DNA from: Odobenus rosmarus divergens
Lineage: Eukaryota; Chordata; Mammalia; Carnivora; Odobenidae
Length of the DNA stretch: 64,000 nt
Assembly (NCBI RefSeq): GCF_000321225.1
Contig: NW_004451408.1
Location: forward strand, 564,263 to 628,262
Reading direction: 5' to 3'
The notes beneath the pieces were generated by a model. The model was given only the letters and a program-made list of their open reading frames with translations, ran no database searches and was not told where the DNA came from. The number at the start of each line of letters is the position of its first letter. The stretch's first letter is position 1. Positions 21,939 through 35,274 of this stretch are shown here, in pieces. The translations under genes were made by a program, and so were the position numbers.

Positions 21939-23640
21939 CAAGTCTTCCAGAGTTGTCGTGGTGTTTATGATCCCGTTTAACTATCATCTTCACACGTACA
22001 TAAAAAGGCAAATACTGGCTCCCTGTCCTGTCACCCATGTGCAAGGGCTCCTTGCACCCACACTCCCCCTTCCTTCCTGAGAACACCTGGAGCACACACT
22101 TCCTGACTCCAGCCTGGTGCCTGGAGAGTCTGATTTGAGCTAAGGGTCATGGCTGCCTGCCCAGAGAGGGAAGGTGGCAGGCATGCTGTGAGAAGTCCTG
22201 TGGGAACTGGCGCTGGGGCCCATGTCTGAGCTTCACCAGCCAGGGACGAGAGGTAATTTTAAAGGAACAAGGGGAGGGAATTGGGACAGCCCGGGCATTT
22301 GGCTGTCGGATTCTTCTTCTCCTTTCCTACTCTGGGCACCTTTAAGGAGGAGAGCTCGTCTGTCTAGGGATCAGCCCTAGACATCAGGGGAACCAAACAG
22401 CTGTCCAATACCACCCTGTCCCAAGTCAAAGTAAAACCCCTTCCCTTGCTTACCGTGGCCAGAAGTTCCTTTGCCTGAAAGCATTCCTTTCCCCAAGTTA
22501 GAAGTAAAAAAGGGGGAGGTGCAGGCCCTTTGTGTGAAGGAGCTTTTGTCAAATCCTGAAAGGGACTGTGGGCCTCTTCCCAGCTTTGGTGGGAATACCC
22601 CAGGGCACAAAAGCCCCAGGAAGTGAGAGACCACAGTTCCCAACCATGGCTCTGCTTTCCTCTGGACAGAACCTGTGTGTGACACCCACGGGGAAGCCGC
22701 AGAGGGTAGAGGTGGGCTGGGGGCAGGCACCTGCCCGGAGTAGCACCTGTGTCCCTTCCCTGACACCTGCAGCCCGAACTCATGAATTCCCGCAGGCCCC
22801 AGGTTTGGAGGGATGGGAATGAGCTCCCGAGGTCTGCGCAGAGCTGGTGGGGGTAAGGCTGCAGTCCTGCTGGCCACGGGGTTCCTAGGAAACTAGGGCA
22901 GCAATGCCACCTTCTGCAAACACCCAGCCCCGGCTCCTTCCCTCTTAAAGGCCCCAGGAGCAGGAAGCAGGCAAGTGTTTTGCTGCCAGGAAGTAGTCTG
23001 ACAATTACATTACAAATAAGTGCCCACCCACAGGAGAAGGGCTCCTTCGCCTTCCACCTGCCCAAATAAGGAGCCCGGTCCACCGCGGAGTTCACTGCCA
23101 CACAGGTGCGCGAGTCCCTAGCAAGGAAGACAGGACTGAGAAGGACATGGTAACAAGGCTGGATCGCTACAGCTCCGCGGAAATAAGGTCTGTTTGGATA
23201 ATTCAATAAAAACCCAACAAAGATGTTGAATGAAGCCTTTCCCCCCAAACCCTCTTCCCTACCCAGCCTTTCCAGGCACTGTTTACAGCCTTAAAAGACA
23301 GCAGGCACAGAAAGGTACACCCAGCCAAGTGATTATAATTGTAGTCAGGGCTAAGTGGCCACAGCCATTAGCCGCTCTTCCACGAACCCTCCTTAAGTCA
23401 GCAATCAACTGTCAAAAAGCGCATGCTTGCTTTCTCAAGGGAGGAGGGAGAATGGTAAATCAGGACACAGAGGAAGGAGGCTGAAGAGCAAAGTACTGAC
23501 TCTGGTTTAGCTTAGGGACCAAGAATGAGGGACCTACCATCCATATTTGCAGATTAGGTGGCCTATGCCCCCTCCACTCCCCTGACCCTCTTGTTCCCTC
23601 CCTGCACACCTGCACTCCTCTCTAGTAACTCAGACAGGGA
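21939..23640. other. Unassigned stretch (probable GCNT4 intron)
   Basis: Moderately GC-rich, not CpG-dense. It carries an uninterrupted 294-codon frame on the minus strand (22364-23248) with no recognisable domain. No named repeat seen. Confidence 0.35.
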
Positions 23641-23649
23641 GTGCGGACT

Positions 23650-23860
23650 TGGGAGAGAATAGTACAGGGGCTTCAGGATGCCACAGACCTGGGCTTAAAT
23701 CCCTGGGGGAACACTTAGCAGCTGTAAGACTGATCCAACTATTCAACCTCTGAAGCCCAGTTTTCTTGTCTCAAAATGGGAATGAGAAATCCCCTTCCGA
23801 GCTGCTGTGAGGGCTCAGGAGCCCCTGCATGTGAATAGGGTCATCCCACAGAAGGGCGCA
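23650..23860 (+). mobile_element. MIR
   Basis: CACAGACCTGGGCTTAAATC, CAACCTCTGAAGCCCAGTTT, GTCTCAAAATGGGAATGAGA and GAGGGCTCAGGAG follow MIR order. Confidence 0.75.
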
Positions 23861-24149
23861 ACGTACCTGACACCTGTGCCCAGCTTGCCTGACTCCGAAC
23901 CTTGGGGTTTCCTAGTACATTACATAGGATGCGCTGATGGGCAGACAATGTTAAGGAAATGACTGACCCCTTTTCTGACCAAAGTAGGAGGTGGAAATGT
24001 CAATCCGGGAGAAACTGAGAGCTAAGACCTTGCCCAGGGGCTGAGCCAGAGAGGCGGAAGCCACACAGGGCCCCACAGTACACGTTCCCCGCTCTGGCTC
24101 CACAGCCAGGACTTCTGCTCGGAGGAGGCCCCCCATTCATCTCAGAAAC

Positions 24150-24300
24150 AGCCTATCGAGCACCTGGACCCTGGACAAGTCGCTCAAACTCTCCACATCT
24201 CTGTGTGCACATCAGTACAAGTACATTCATAATAGCAGCTACCTATGGGGATTTGGAGGTTAAATGGGGTAATGCATGCAAAGCGCTTTAGCACAGTCCT
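24150..24300 (+). mobile_element. MIR fragment
   Basis: GGACAAGTCGCTCAAACTCT, ATAATAGCAGCTACCTATGG and GGTAATGCATGCAAAGCGCT follow MIR core and 3' order. Confidence 0.6.
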
Positions 24301-24559
24301 GACGGTGACTGCCTGACCAGGGTTGGCTGTGGCTTCATCTTCATCATCATCTTCACCCGCATCACTGTCACCTGGGCGTCTAGCTACTACCCTCCTCCTC
24401 CGCACTGACTTCCTTAGAGATCCTGCCCAGACCTATGGCTTACTGTCCTATCTTTTTAATCTCTCTTCTATTTCCCCCCAAAGTTCTGACATAAATACAA
24501 TGTTTTAGAATTAATGCCTGAATGCCTCCATGTACTGTTTATTAATTTAATATCATCAT

Positions 24560-24800
24560 TATTATGAACGTAGAATCCCCGAAGAGTCATTACGTGGGGC
24601 AATGTTCTAAGTGCTCTGCATGTGTGCAATCCCCTCAATGGATCAATGGGGTAACTGCTACCTTTAGCCATCTTTTACAAGACAGGAAACTAAAACACAG
24701 AGTGACTGAGAAATCACCCAAGGTTATACAGAGCTAGGATCCGATTAGTTGAAACTTGAACCCAGAGAATCTTGCTCCAGAGATGCATTCTTAACCCTCT
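24560..24800 (+). mobile_element. MIR-superfamily element
   Basis: TTCTAAGTGCTCTGCATGTG, TTACAAGACAGGAAACTAAA, ACAGAGTGACTGAGAAATCA and GAACCCAGAGAATCTTGCTC match the CORE-SINE pattern. Confidence 0.65.
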
Positions 24801-26465
24801 AGGTAATACTGTCTCTTGGAACATAAAGTTTTCCACAGCAGTTTTAGTCCCTGACTAAAATTTCTCATTACCATGTCTTACCTAACTGTCCTAAAGCTGA
24901 AACAGGAATGAAGATCAAATCACCTATCGCCCTGAGACCTTCCACCCAGTGTAAGGGATTCTGTCCATTAAGAATCAGCCTGGAGCTTCGCTGGGGGAGG
25001 CACACATTCTGTTCCTGCGGTCAGAGGCTGGGACAATCCAGGTGCTAGTGAGGAGGCCAGTCAATCCTCCGGCCGTGGAGCCCACTGAAGGAAAATAAAG
25101 CTAGCTCATCCTATGAATTCTCGTCTTATATCCCATCACTGACTGCTTACTGATTTACTTGTTCTAGTAGTGACCAGTCACACAGTTTGGGTTCTCTGAG
25201 AATTACTAAGTAGTTTGGAAAACTTTCTGGGTGAAATCTCTCTCCACATGAAGAATATTCCCTCTGTGGGCAACCTTTAAATTCTTAAACTTGGTATCAT
25301 TACATGTTACTGTGAAAAACGGGATTTGAAGAGTTTATTGACTTAGAAATGTCAGGATTTTATTTCTTCCTAAAGTTTTACAAAGAAGAATCATCACTTA
25401 ATATAAAGATGAGCTCACTTAAAAAAAAAATCCTGATGTAGTTGAATAAGCTAAGGTCCTTCTACCGCAGCTCCTTGATTTCAATAAGGTCATCAATTCT
25501 CCCCTTGATGACATGCTCATCACCAAACCAAGAGAAAGTTTTGGAGTAAGACCATCAGTGGGAGGATGACTCAGCCGAGATGCATTTCCTTAACACCCCC
25601 ACAGCACCTGAAGAGTCTGTAAAGGAGCAGAGAGGCAAGTTTCTTGCCCAGATGACCTTACATTCTCATTGTTCTACAGGGAAGACTGCAAAGGCAAGTA
25701 ATGATCAGACTGTGAGTAGGTAAATGGTAACCACGGAAAACACAAGAATGGTGTGACTCGGTCTGAAATACAAGACAAATGGAGGACACATCCTCAAGTA
25801 ATAAAAGGTTATAGGCTCGAAAAGGAAAGGAAAATGTTTTTCCATTCTGTTTATAAAAGTAAACACTTCCATTTTTAAAACAATGAGAAAGTCAGTCAAG
25901 TCAAAAGAGGAAAATAAAGCTCACCAGTAATCCACCCACCTGCCAAGAGCATTCTGTGGCCATGATGTCCTTCCAGACTGTTTTCAATAAAGACACCTTT
26001 GTGGGCTTTTGCTTTTTAACAAGGAGTCTCACCATATAGGCACTGTCTTACCTGTTACTTTCATTTCACGATACACTGTGAATAAGTCCTATTCTAAACT
26101 GTGGAAGTCCTATTCTAAACTATGTCTGTAAATTGTTTAAAACTAAACCACTTCTGAGATCAACATACTTTCCTATAGGAAAAAAAACCCCTTTCTAGAA
26201 TAGAATTTACTTTCCTGGGCCTTCTTCACCAAAGCTTAATTTCAGAGCCTACAGTATTAACCACAGTGCCAGGGTGTCTCACCAATCTCTTGGCAGGAGT
26301 AGACCCTGTCGGTTCGAGAACCCTGTTGGTTCTACATCTAGAATGTGTTTTGAATCCACCCACCACCACACCCACACCATTCCGCGGGAACCACCACAGG
26401 CCAAGCCATCATCAACTCTTGCCTCTAAAGGAAATAACTTCCTCACTAGCCTCCCTTGTGTCCCT
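24801..26465. other. Unassigned stretch with a 21-base-spaced direct repeat
   Basis: AAGTCCTATTCTAAACT occurs at 26084-26100 and again at 26105-26121. The surroundings at 25940-26110 look like old L1-derived DNA. No gene recognised. Confidence 0.4.
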
Positions 26466-27040
26466 CTAATCCATTCTCTGTACTGTAGCCAAAAGGATCA
26501 TTTAAACAGATAAATCAGACCGCTCCCCCTCCCTAGTTCCACTCCCTATACTTAAAACGCTTCACCAGGGTTTCACTGCACTTGCAATAAAATCAGAAAT
26601 CCTTCCATGGCCACAAGGCCCAGCCAGTTCCTGCCTGTACCTTTCTCTCCAAATGCATCTTATTCTGCTCTTCTTGCCCATACACTCTAAGCAACACCTG
26701 CCTTCTAAAAGTTTCTAGAACACCAGTCTCTTCCCTGCCTCAGGATCCTTGCACTTGCTGTCCCCATGTTCACACCATTTTTCTCTGGATCCTGGGGTTA
26801 CTGGCCCCTCTCTGTCCTTCAAGCTGTAGGAGAAATGTCCTTTCCTTGGGTCTTCTCCGATCACCCTTCTCTAGTCTTTTTCCTGACTGTTGAACTCCTT
26901 GTTTTCTTCCAAGCACTCATCACAGCAGCAGTAACTTTGCTTGCTTGCCTATTTCTGTCTCCCCGACAGGCCTTGTTCCTGCTCTACGTCCAGCTTCAGG
27001 TACATACCTAACTGGCACAGGGTAGTTATTCAGTGGGACA
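26466..27040 (+). mobile_element. LINE-2 (L2) 3' part
   Basis: Long colinear L2 pattern: AAACAGATAAATCAGACCGC, TTGCAATAAAATCAGAAATC, CTTCCATGGCCACAAGGCCC, CCTCAGGATCCTTGCACTTG, then TTCCAAGCACTCATCACAGC and CTAACTGGCACAGGGTAG. Confidence 0.75.
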
Positions 27041-27093
27041 AAATCAGAAGACCCAAGTTCCAATTGGGGCTGTGCCATCAAAAACTCAAGTCA

Positions 27094-27267
27094 GGGCTCC
27101 TGGGTGGCTCAGTTGGTTGAGCGTCTGACTCTTGGTCTCGGCTCAGGTCATGATCTTGGGGGTTGTGGGCTTGATGTTCTGCGCTCAGCATGGAACCTGC
27201 TTGTCTCTCCCCGCTCATGTGCTCTCTCTCTCAAATAAATAAATACATAAATAAATAAATAAAATCT
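27094..27267 (+). mobile_element. SINEC, older subtype
   Basis: GGGCTCCTGGGTGGCTCAGT head with CGTCTGACTCTTGGTCTCGG, typical of older carnivore SINEs. The outer duplication AACTCAAGTCA (27083-27093 and 27472-27482) encloses this copy and the antisense copy within its tail. Confidence 0.93.
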
Positions 27268-27440
27268 TTTTTTTTAAAGATTTTATTTATTCATGAGAGA
27301 CAGAGACAGAGAGAGAGAGGCAGAGGGAGAAGCAGGCTCCCAAGGAGCAGGGACCCGATGTGGGACTTGATCCCAGGACTCTGGGATCATGACCTGAGCC
27401 GAAGGCAGACGCTTAACCATCTGAGCCACCCAGGCGCCCT
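27268..27440 (-). mobile_element. SINEC, antisense, inserted in the tail of the preceding SINE
   Basis: TTTTTTTTAAAGATTTTATT start and GAGCCACCCAGGCGCCCT end. The host SINE tail resumes at 27441 (AAATAAAATAAAATCTT). The two copies are tail-to-tail. Confidence 0.93.
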
Positions 27441-27482
27441 AAATAAAATAAAATCTTAAAAACAAACAAACAACTCAAGTCA

Positions 27483-30400
27483 CCCTGGCAAGTCATTTAA
27501 TCTTGGGCACGTCCTTACTTCCCATGTGTTAAATGGAATAATGTTTTCTCTATCCGGCATTGCTATCATGAAGGTCACAGGCATGGACCTCTACAAGAAG
27601 AATGGTTTCTTGGGAAAACTGGGAAAGACTCCATACCAAACTCCATGATTTTCTTTTTCTGAAACAGCACATGCACTGTTTCCTGCATTCTGACATTCTG
27701 ATTATTTTGTCTGTCTGTTTTTCACTCTCTGACGACATTCTTTTTTGCCGTCTGGTGCATATATTTTTCCTGTGGACATACACCTGTCTTGGATTTTGAA
27801 AGACAGGAAGATAGTTACTCTAGTTAATCAGTAGAGGGTTTTTTTTTTTTTCTCCACTTGCTCAATATCTTTTGAAAGACTGATAACCAAATAATTCCTT
27901 TCAAAGCAACCAGTTCTGTGCAATTATAATTGGCTAACCAGCTTCTGTAACTCTATGCATGAGAGAAGGTATAATATTTCCCTTCAGTTCAGTATCTTTA
28001 CGGGCAGTTCTCCAGATAGTGCAAAACTGCAGTGACTCGTTAGAGCATCCCTAAAGACCACGTCACAAACAAAGCAGGGCTGAGGATCGCACAGCAATGT
28101 GAGCACACAAAACATACCCTCAAACGGGGCCTCTGCCCACACTCAGTTGCTCAGGCTGTCAAGTTAACACTGTCTGGGTGCAGGAAAGCAGGACGGCCCT
28201 TGTCCAGCAGGGATGTGGTGGAGGCACCTGCAGAACCTGTCACGATGGAGAGCTTCGGTCTAGAAGGACGAACGCTACGGTCACCAGCTTTGAGAATAAA
28301 GGTCTGAATGAAAACGCCGGCATGAACATCAGTGTGTCAACCACCTGTTTGTAATTCTTTCAACTAGTAACTTCACTGGAGTTTCTTCATTTCAGGGAGA
28401 TTTATGGGGTCATTGAAAGTCATAGGAGAAATGAGCAACCCATACTAGGCTGTATTTACCAGATGGTGGTCCCTCAAAGTCATCAGAAATCTGGGCTGCA
28501 GCAATGGAGAAAAAAAAAAAAGTGCAGAATTCAGCCAGGTTTTTATAGTCACAAAAATTGGGAAGTAGCCAACTTGGTTCTGGCTTTGTTGCATCTGGTC
28601 CACAGGGCAAACATCAAAAGGTGACTGTGTATCTTGCTGGACAAAACTATGGGTCTAAGTCTTTAGCAGAAAGTCTAAAGGGCCATAAATGATAGTATTG
28701 AATGAAGTTTCTATTTTGTAACGGTTTGTGACCCTCGTTATGTTGCAAAACATTAAGAGCTTTTTTCTACAGAAAAAACAAAAACAAAAAAAGAAGGGTG
28801 GGATTTCAAAAACATCTATGCCCTTAAATTTTAGCTTTGATGGAAACGGCTTAAATAAAATGTTTCCTCCTTTTTAGATAGAAAAGATTACCAAAAAAAA
28901 AAGAGGTTAATTAATGTATTTGACCTCTGCCTCTCAAGCTTTATGAACAGCAATGTTACATTCCTTTCTTAGGTTCTTCTCTTCTCTGCCTTCCACACTT
29001 AGCTGGACATGATATAGAGCCAAAATATATTTTTTTATGTTCTAAATGTAAAATGTGGGTTGAAAATATCTTGGCTTCTTTTTCTACAAGAAAGAAAAAC
29101 TGAACCGAAAAACATTTGTGTCTTTCTTTAAAATGTACGCTAGAAAGAGAAAAAAACTTTCTTCACCCAAGATCGGCATATAATTTCACCTCCCAGAAAT
29201 TTTTAGAAGCACTTATTTGGTATACGGCTGACTCCATATTTTATACTGGCCAGAATTAACTCCTCAAAGGTTAGGTAGCAGCCTAAGAGGTATAGTAACC
29301 CTGATTTGTATGTGAGCATTTAAGGTAGAATCTTTAATGTCCATAACTACATCACAGAGGCAGCCCGGGGATAAACAGATGAGAATGAAGAATAGGGATG
29401 GCAGAAATGGCTTAAGGCCAGGCCACACTCTCCGTGAATGGATTAGACATGCTCAGTTTTAAATCACCCGAAAAGGGCCTTTGTTTGTTTTCTGTGTTTT
29501 GTTGATGTGGTGGGGAGTTGAGCTGGAGACTTCAATATGCTTCTGCACTTCCACTAAAAAATTCAAGACCACCTACCGGGGCGTGACTTGATCATTTCAT
29601 AAAGATCTGTGCTTCTTGGCTGAAAATGTACGTATTGTCCTGAGAGCTTGTATGCATATAGACACAAAAAAGACCGAGGAATTTAAAATTAAGATAAAGG
29701 GGTGTAACAAATACGATCTGCAGTGCTTGAAAAAATTCTGACCAAAGAGGAATTTCAAAAGCAGGGATTTCATGTAAAATGTCTCCAGAAGTCACATCTA
29801 GAAATGACTCCAGGAAGCTCTCCAGTTGGCATCTCCTACAAGGATGCATTCTAGCAATGGTTTTAATTAAGATAACACATCTCAACATACAGGTTTATAT
29901 TTTAGATTAATATAATAAAAAAGTAAAAGACTGCTTAGTTAAAAGCAGTCTAAGCAAACATACACGGCAACTGTATAGAATGCAAAAGTAAGAACCAGAC
30001 TCCTCAGATTTCCATGCAGATTATAACGTCACAGTCGTGAAAACAGTCTGATGCGAGTACCCGAACAGACAACAGCTCAGGGGCACGGAATTCGGAAACA
30101 GACCCGGTAGGTAAGGATGTGATCTACGGCTCTGGTAGAGACAGCCAGCTGCTTTCCAACACCCATCCTCCCTTCCTTCTTTACGAAGAGAACCCCGACA
30201 TTGTTGCTGGCAGAAATGTGCCCCCCCAGCCCCCGCCACAGCTTTTCCCTTCAGCCTCCTTTGTAGAGGCATTTTTTCCCCTCTGCCCACTTCTCTGCAT
30301 GGAACTCTGACATGATGGCTAGAGTTATAGTAGCCATGTTGGGACCATGAAGAAAAGGCCAAGGGAATATCAGAGCCCTTAGCTGAAAATCCTCAAACCA

Positions 30401-31854
30401 CTGAACCAGCAGCAGCAAACACCCACTGTGCCTTCTTGTTATATGAGAAAAATAAGCCCTTATATGTCTAAGCAACTTTGCAAAGACACACATTGAAAGA
30501 TGACCATGTGAAAATGGTAACGCTTCACACACGGACACAAACACAAGCAAGATGAAGCGTACATTTAAACCAGGTTACAACAACCAGGTACAACTACTTG
30601 TACAACAGTACAATCCTGTAGATGGTCAAGTGCCAAATTCTAGGTTTCAGGCGATGTGAACTTCTCATCTGTCTGTGTTTAGAGGCAGATGGAAGTTTCA
30701 GGTAAAGATCTGAGGAGCGTAGATGCCATGATTTACCAAACTAACTCTGATATTGGCACCAACACGCTCGCCACGCTTCAGGTAAGCACTACTCAGCTCT
30801 CAGCAAACCTCTACTTTGTAGGGCTCTAGCCACAAGCAGGCGGGTAGGCCACGAGATCTCTGAAAGTCACCTTGCAGGCAGGCTGCCTTCTGGTGAGCTT
30901 ATGTGTAACAAGCTTGTTACCTATCAAGGAAGGTATCAGTACCACATAGGGTGAACCATGTTGCGTCCTTCTGAGCCCCTCCTCCTTCCCTCCCTTACCT
31001 GCCTGACCCATTCCTCTCTTCCCTGCCACACCTGATCCCCTGCATCTCACCCTCCTGCTTTACACCTCTGTGTACAACGTAATTGGTTTGGAATTTAAAG
31101 CCAATGGTTCTGAATTTAAGTCCTGACTTTACTAAGAAGCCGTTGCCAGTCTAGTGAGTCCTCTGCCTCCCTCCCTGAGAAAGCGGGCCAGGGTGCTAAC
31201 TCACACGGATACTGTGACAACTAACTGAGCCCATGCACTGCATACATTCTGGCAGGAAAAGCAGACTGGCATATGGCCTGCATGGCAGTAAGGGGTCAAA
31301 AGCATTTAAACAAGCAACAGCCGGCGGAGGAGCACCGAGGATCATAGGCCAGGGGCTGTTCTGCAAGCAAGGACTGGGCTTCACCAGCACTCCTGCACCC
31401 AGAGACCACCTCCCAGCGGTCTCCGCTGGGCCGGATGGCTCAGAAGCCATACCGAAGGCTTCCACATTCTCCTGGTCGAGGGGAAATCAGCCTGTGCCCT
31501 CTGTAATATTCTTACAACTTTTCTGTAGGCTTGAAATTTTTTGAAAAGGGTTTTTTGGTTTTTTTTTTCCTCCTTTTTAAAAGTCGGAACCATAGGGGTA
31601 AATAGGAGTGTGCAGGATTAAAAGCCTTCAAAATTCCCTGCCTCATACTGGGATTCAGGCAACTCATTTTTAGTAGCATGGTCTTAAACATCTCTGTAAG
31701 TCTGGTGTGACTGCTGTCTTCCTTCTGTAATTATAGGTTCCAAGTCTTACATGGTTCACTACTTTGCTATAAAAATATCTTCTCTTTTGTTGTTCCATAT
31801 TTATGAACTAGTTGATGATCATAAAAATATTCTCTCTTCTATTATTTTATTTTG
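27483..31854. other. Long unassigned stretch (probable GCNT4 intron)
   Basis: About 4.4 kb with no recognised gene, SINEC or young L1. Homopolymer A/T runs are scattered through it. Low repeat content may reflect old or conserved intron DNA. Confidence 0.4.
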
Positions 31855-32530
31855 GTTAAATATACTTAACATAAAATTTACCATTTTCATCATTAGTGCT
31901 AAAAAGTCTCTGCTTCTTAGTTTACCCTAGAAAAGCCATTCCATAAATATTGGAGATGTCATGGATGGATGAGTGGGTGGACGAATAGATGGAAGGATGG
32001 ATGGATAGATGGATGGAGAGGTAGATGGACATGGATGGATCAATGGTTAACATTTTAACCATTTTTAAGTTCTATAGCGTTAAATATATTCAGTGTTGTA
32101 CAACCATCACCACCTCCATCCACAGAACTTTTTCATTTTCCCCAGGTGAAACTCTGTACCCATTAAACACTAATTCCTCATTTTCCCCTTTCTGCAGCTC
32201 TAGGCAACTGCCCCTCCGCTTTCTCTTTTTATGAATGTGATTCCTCCAGGACCCTTGCATTAGAGGAATCATAGTATTTGTCCTTATTTTACTTAACATA
32301 ATGTCTTCAAAGTTCATCTATGCTGCAGCTAGTGTCAAAAGTTTCTTCCTTTTAAGGCTGAATAATACTCTACTGTATGTACATACCACACTTTGTTTAT
32401 GCATTTGTCAACAGACACTTGCGAAGCTTCAGTCTTTTGACTATTATGAATAATGCTGCTATAGACATGGGAATACAAATACCTATTCATGTCCCTGCTT
32501 TCACTTCTTTTGGACATATGTTTTATATAT
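31855..32530 (-). mobile_element. Old LINE-1 (L1M type), antisense, split by a microsatellite
   Basis: ACATAAAATTTACCATTTTC at the left, then CATTTTAACCATTTTTAAGT, TTGTACAACCATCACCACCT, CTCTGTACCCATTAAACACT, AGGCTGAATAATACTCTACT and AATAATGCTGCTATAGACAT. This is the complement of L1M ORF2/3' sequence in order. A (GGAT)n tract interrupts it at about 31950-32045. Confidence 0.85.
31950..32045. repeat. (GGAT)n/(GATG)n microsatellite
   Basis: Imperfect tetranucleotide repeats: ATGGATGGATGAGTGGGTGG, then GGAAGGATGGATGGATAGAT and further units, inside the antisense L1. Confidence 0.9.
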
Positions 32531-34872
32531 ACCTTCATTCTTATATCCTACTTCTATGCCCCTTCAGCTGGTTGCCCATCCACCCAGCAAATGTTTCCTG
32601 TGTGCTTACCACGTGCCAGGGGGGCACTGTGTTAGAATCTGGAGAGATATGACTAGAAACTGTTCCACCTGGAGGAATCCAGAGAGGAATAAATAGTGAG
32701 GTCCTAGGTGACCTGACAATACAACCCAAGAAATCCCCATTATTGTGATACATTTGAATTTTATTGTATTAAAATGATATCTCAGAAAAGATAAGTCACC
32801 AGCTAGCATGGAGAAATGGTTCTTTTATTCAGGGATTTTCTTGGCACAGTGGTGATTATATGTCCCTCCTTTTTAGGATCTTTTCTCTGGTTCCACATCC
32901 CTTCCTTCAGCTTCATAATCTCCATAAAAGTATTTTTTCTCGATCTAGTCTTCACAACTTAATTGGTGTCTACCTTGTATGTCACTCCACTTCTGTCTCC
33001 AGACCCATCTGGGACATCTAACTCTGCCCGTGTAGGGCAGGGTGCTTTCTGGGAAGGCAAAAGGAAGAAAGAACCGGGTGGAAGACCATGGCTGAGCAGG
33101 GGGAGCCCCTCCTTGCTGCACTCAGGTGGACTGCGGTGGTGGGGGGGAGGGGGAATGTGGAGAAAGGACACAACAGTGCAAATATTCCAAATATGCCACA
33201 GTGACGCAGAGGAGCAGAAGGAAGAGAAAAGGAAGCTTGGCAAGCCCAGGAGCTATGCGAAGCCTTGTTCTTCCTGGTCGTGGGCACAACTGACCACCCT
33301 CTGCTGCGGTTTCAATGAGCTGCTCCGTCATGGGCTGTCTGGGTCAGGAAAATGACCGGGAGAAATACCAGGGTTTGCAGAGCCTTTAGAAATAGGTGCA
33401 ACCTATCCAACAGCAGACAGGCCAACTGTTTAAGTCTGAACATAGACAGGAAGCTCTCCTCCAAAGGGACAGGGGGAGAAAGAAAAGCAACCAAAGAGCT
33501 AGAAGTACAGAGTATTCGTGGAGATTTACTTGAGGTTACAAAGAGCTCCCTTACCACCAGGCACCGTTTTTTTTTTGTTTTTTTTGTTTTTTTTTTTTTT
33601 TGCTTGCCCGGGTACGGGAACACATTCTATCAAAAGACGTTTGGTAGCATCTTGGGGGAGGAAAGCAGGGCTTAGATTTTCTTGAGCCTTTTGCAGTTTG
33701 GTTTAAGGCTAGTCTTTCAGTGCAGGGGGAGGGAGGCAGGAGAGGGCTCGAGTAGGACTGGATAAGGATCATGAATAACAGTGTAGGATTCCAGGCCTTT
33801 TTCGTGCTCTAGCAACCATGGCTAAAAGCATTCTTGCCATCAAGTTGTTTTGCTTTTTGCATTCTTAAACTTTTTGTGTGCAATTGTATTATCTAATTGT
33901 ACTCCCTTAAGAATCATATGTGAACAAGATCCTACAGTAAAAGAAATTTTCAAGAACCCGAATCTCTTGGCTAAAAGTCAGCTTTAGCACAAAACTCATG
34001 GAGGTCCAGAGGTTGGTGGTGGCAGTGAGGGGTGGGGTAAAGCAGAGAGAAAGGACAAGGTGCGATTACTGCTTCCGATTACTTTGAAATTTCTGAATTC
34101 ATCTTAATCTGACTATAATTAAGCTGAAACTTAGCTCTGTGTTACCTACAAACCCCCCCTACAAACACCTACAAACAAGCTGACGGTGTAAACAAAACAG
34201 GGAAAGGGCAACACTCATCACAGACATGAATTTCCTAACTGTACTGGCAGGAGCCTGGTGGGCGAAGCGGGCACTGAGGCTGGAGTCAGAGAATATGGTC
34301 CTCATGGAGCAACCCCGTGAGGGATGCTCCAGAGCAGCTACAATTTAAATGCAAACAACGATGGGGCGGATGACAATTCTTCGGATGTGAGCCCCACAAG
34401 GACTGTAAACGATGCCAACTTTTTAAGCCACATTAACTGTGAGGAAGGCCTCTAACAAAGATACTCACGTTGTTATTAATTCCTCTGGCCAGGACATCAG
34501 CAGCCAGATCAGCAGAGGACACAATGGTTTAGAGGAAAGAGGACAGAGGGAGGATCCAAACAGACTTGGACAGACTTGAATCTAGTACGATGTGATTTAA
34601 TGCCGATAAACACAAAGACTAACATTTAGGTTCAAGAAATTAACTGCGCTCATACCAGATGGAGAAATGGGGTTTAACAGGAGCATTTGCAGAGAACAGT
34701 TCAGGGTTTGGCAGACTGTATGTTTGGGAGGAGTCACTGTTTGTTGGGTAGGAGACTGCCAAAAGATTTTTTTTTAAAAAGGCAGCAAATGCAAACCAAA
34801 ACCCAAATCAGTGTGGTCCTGGACAGCATGAGAACCACAGAGCTGCAGAACATGAGAGCCCAGAGCGCTCTT
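32531..34872. other. Unassigned stretch (probable GCNT4 intron)
   Basis: T-rich run at 33568-33601. Open frames here are short and unrecognised. Nothing else identified. Confidence 0.4.
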
Positions 34873-34885
34873 AGAAAGCATCTTC

Positions 34886-35082
34886 TGGGACGCCTGGGTG
34901 GCTCAGTCAGTTAAACGTCTGCCTTCAGCTCATGATCCCAGGGTCCTGGGATTGAGCCCCACATCGGGCTCCCTGCTCAGGGGAGAGCCTGCTTCTCCTG
35001 CTCCCTCAGCTGCTCCCCCTGCTCGTGCGCATGCTCTCTCTATCAAATAAATACATAAATAAAAATCTTAAAAAAAAAAAAA
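34886..35082 (+). mobile_element. SINEC
   Basis: GGGACGCCTGGGTGGCTCAG head and A-rich tail, with 13-bp duplication AGAAAGCATCTTC at 34873-34885 and 35083-35095. Confidence 0.96.
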
Positions 35083-35274
35083 AGAAAGCATCTTCCACCA
35101 GGTTAGACCTTGGGGGGGAGGAAGGGATGGGTTTGTGTCTGGGTACAACCCTCCACAAGGGTACTGACTGAAAGAAGTTAAGCAGAACAGTGAGAAGCCA
35201 GTGACCACAAGAGGGAAATGGAACGTTAAGACTGAAGAAATAAACATTCAAGAGGAATGAAAGCTGGCTCCAAA

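Noticed and set aside
22364..23248. 294-codon minus-strand open frame
   Set aside because: Low-complexity Pro/Leu/Ser-rich translation without motifs and with another overlapping frame also open; no splice or homology support.
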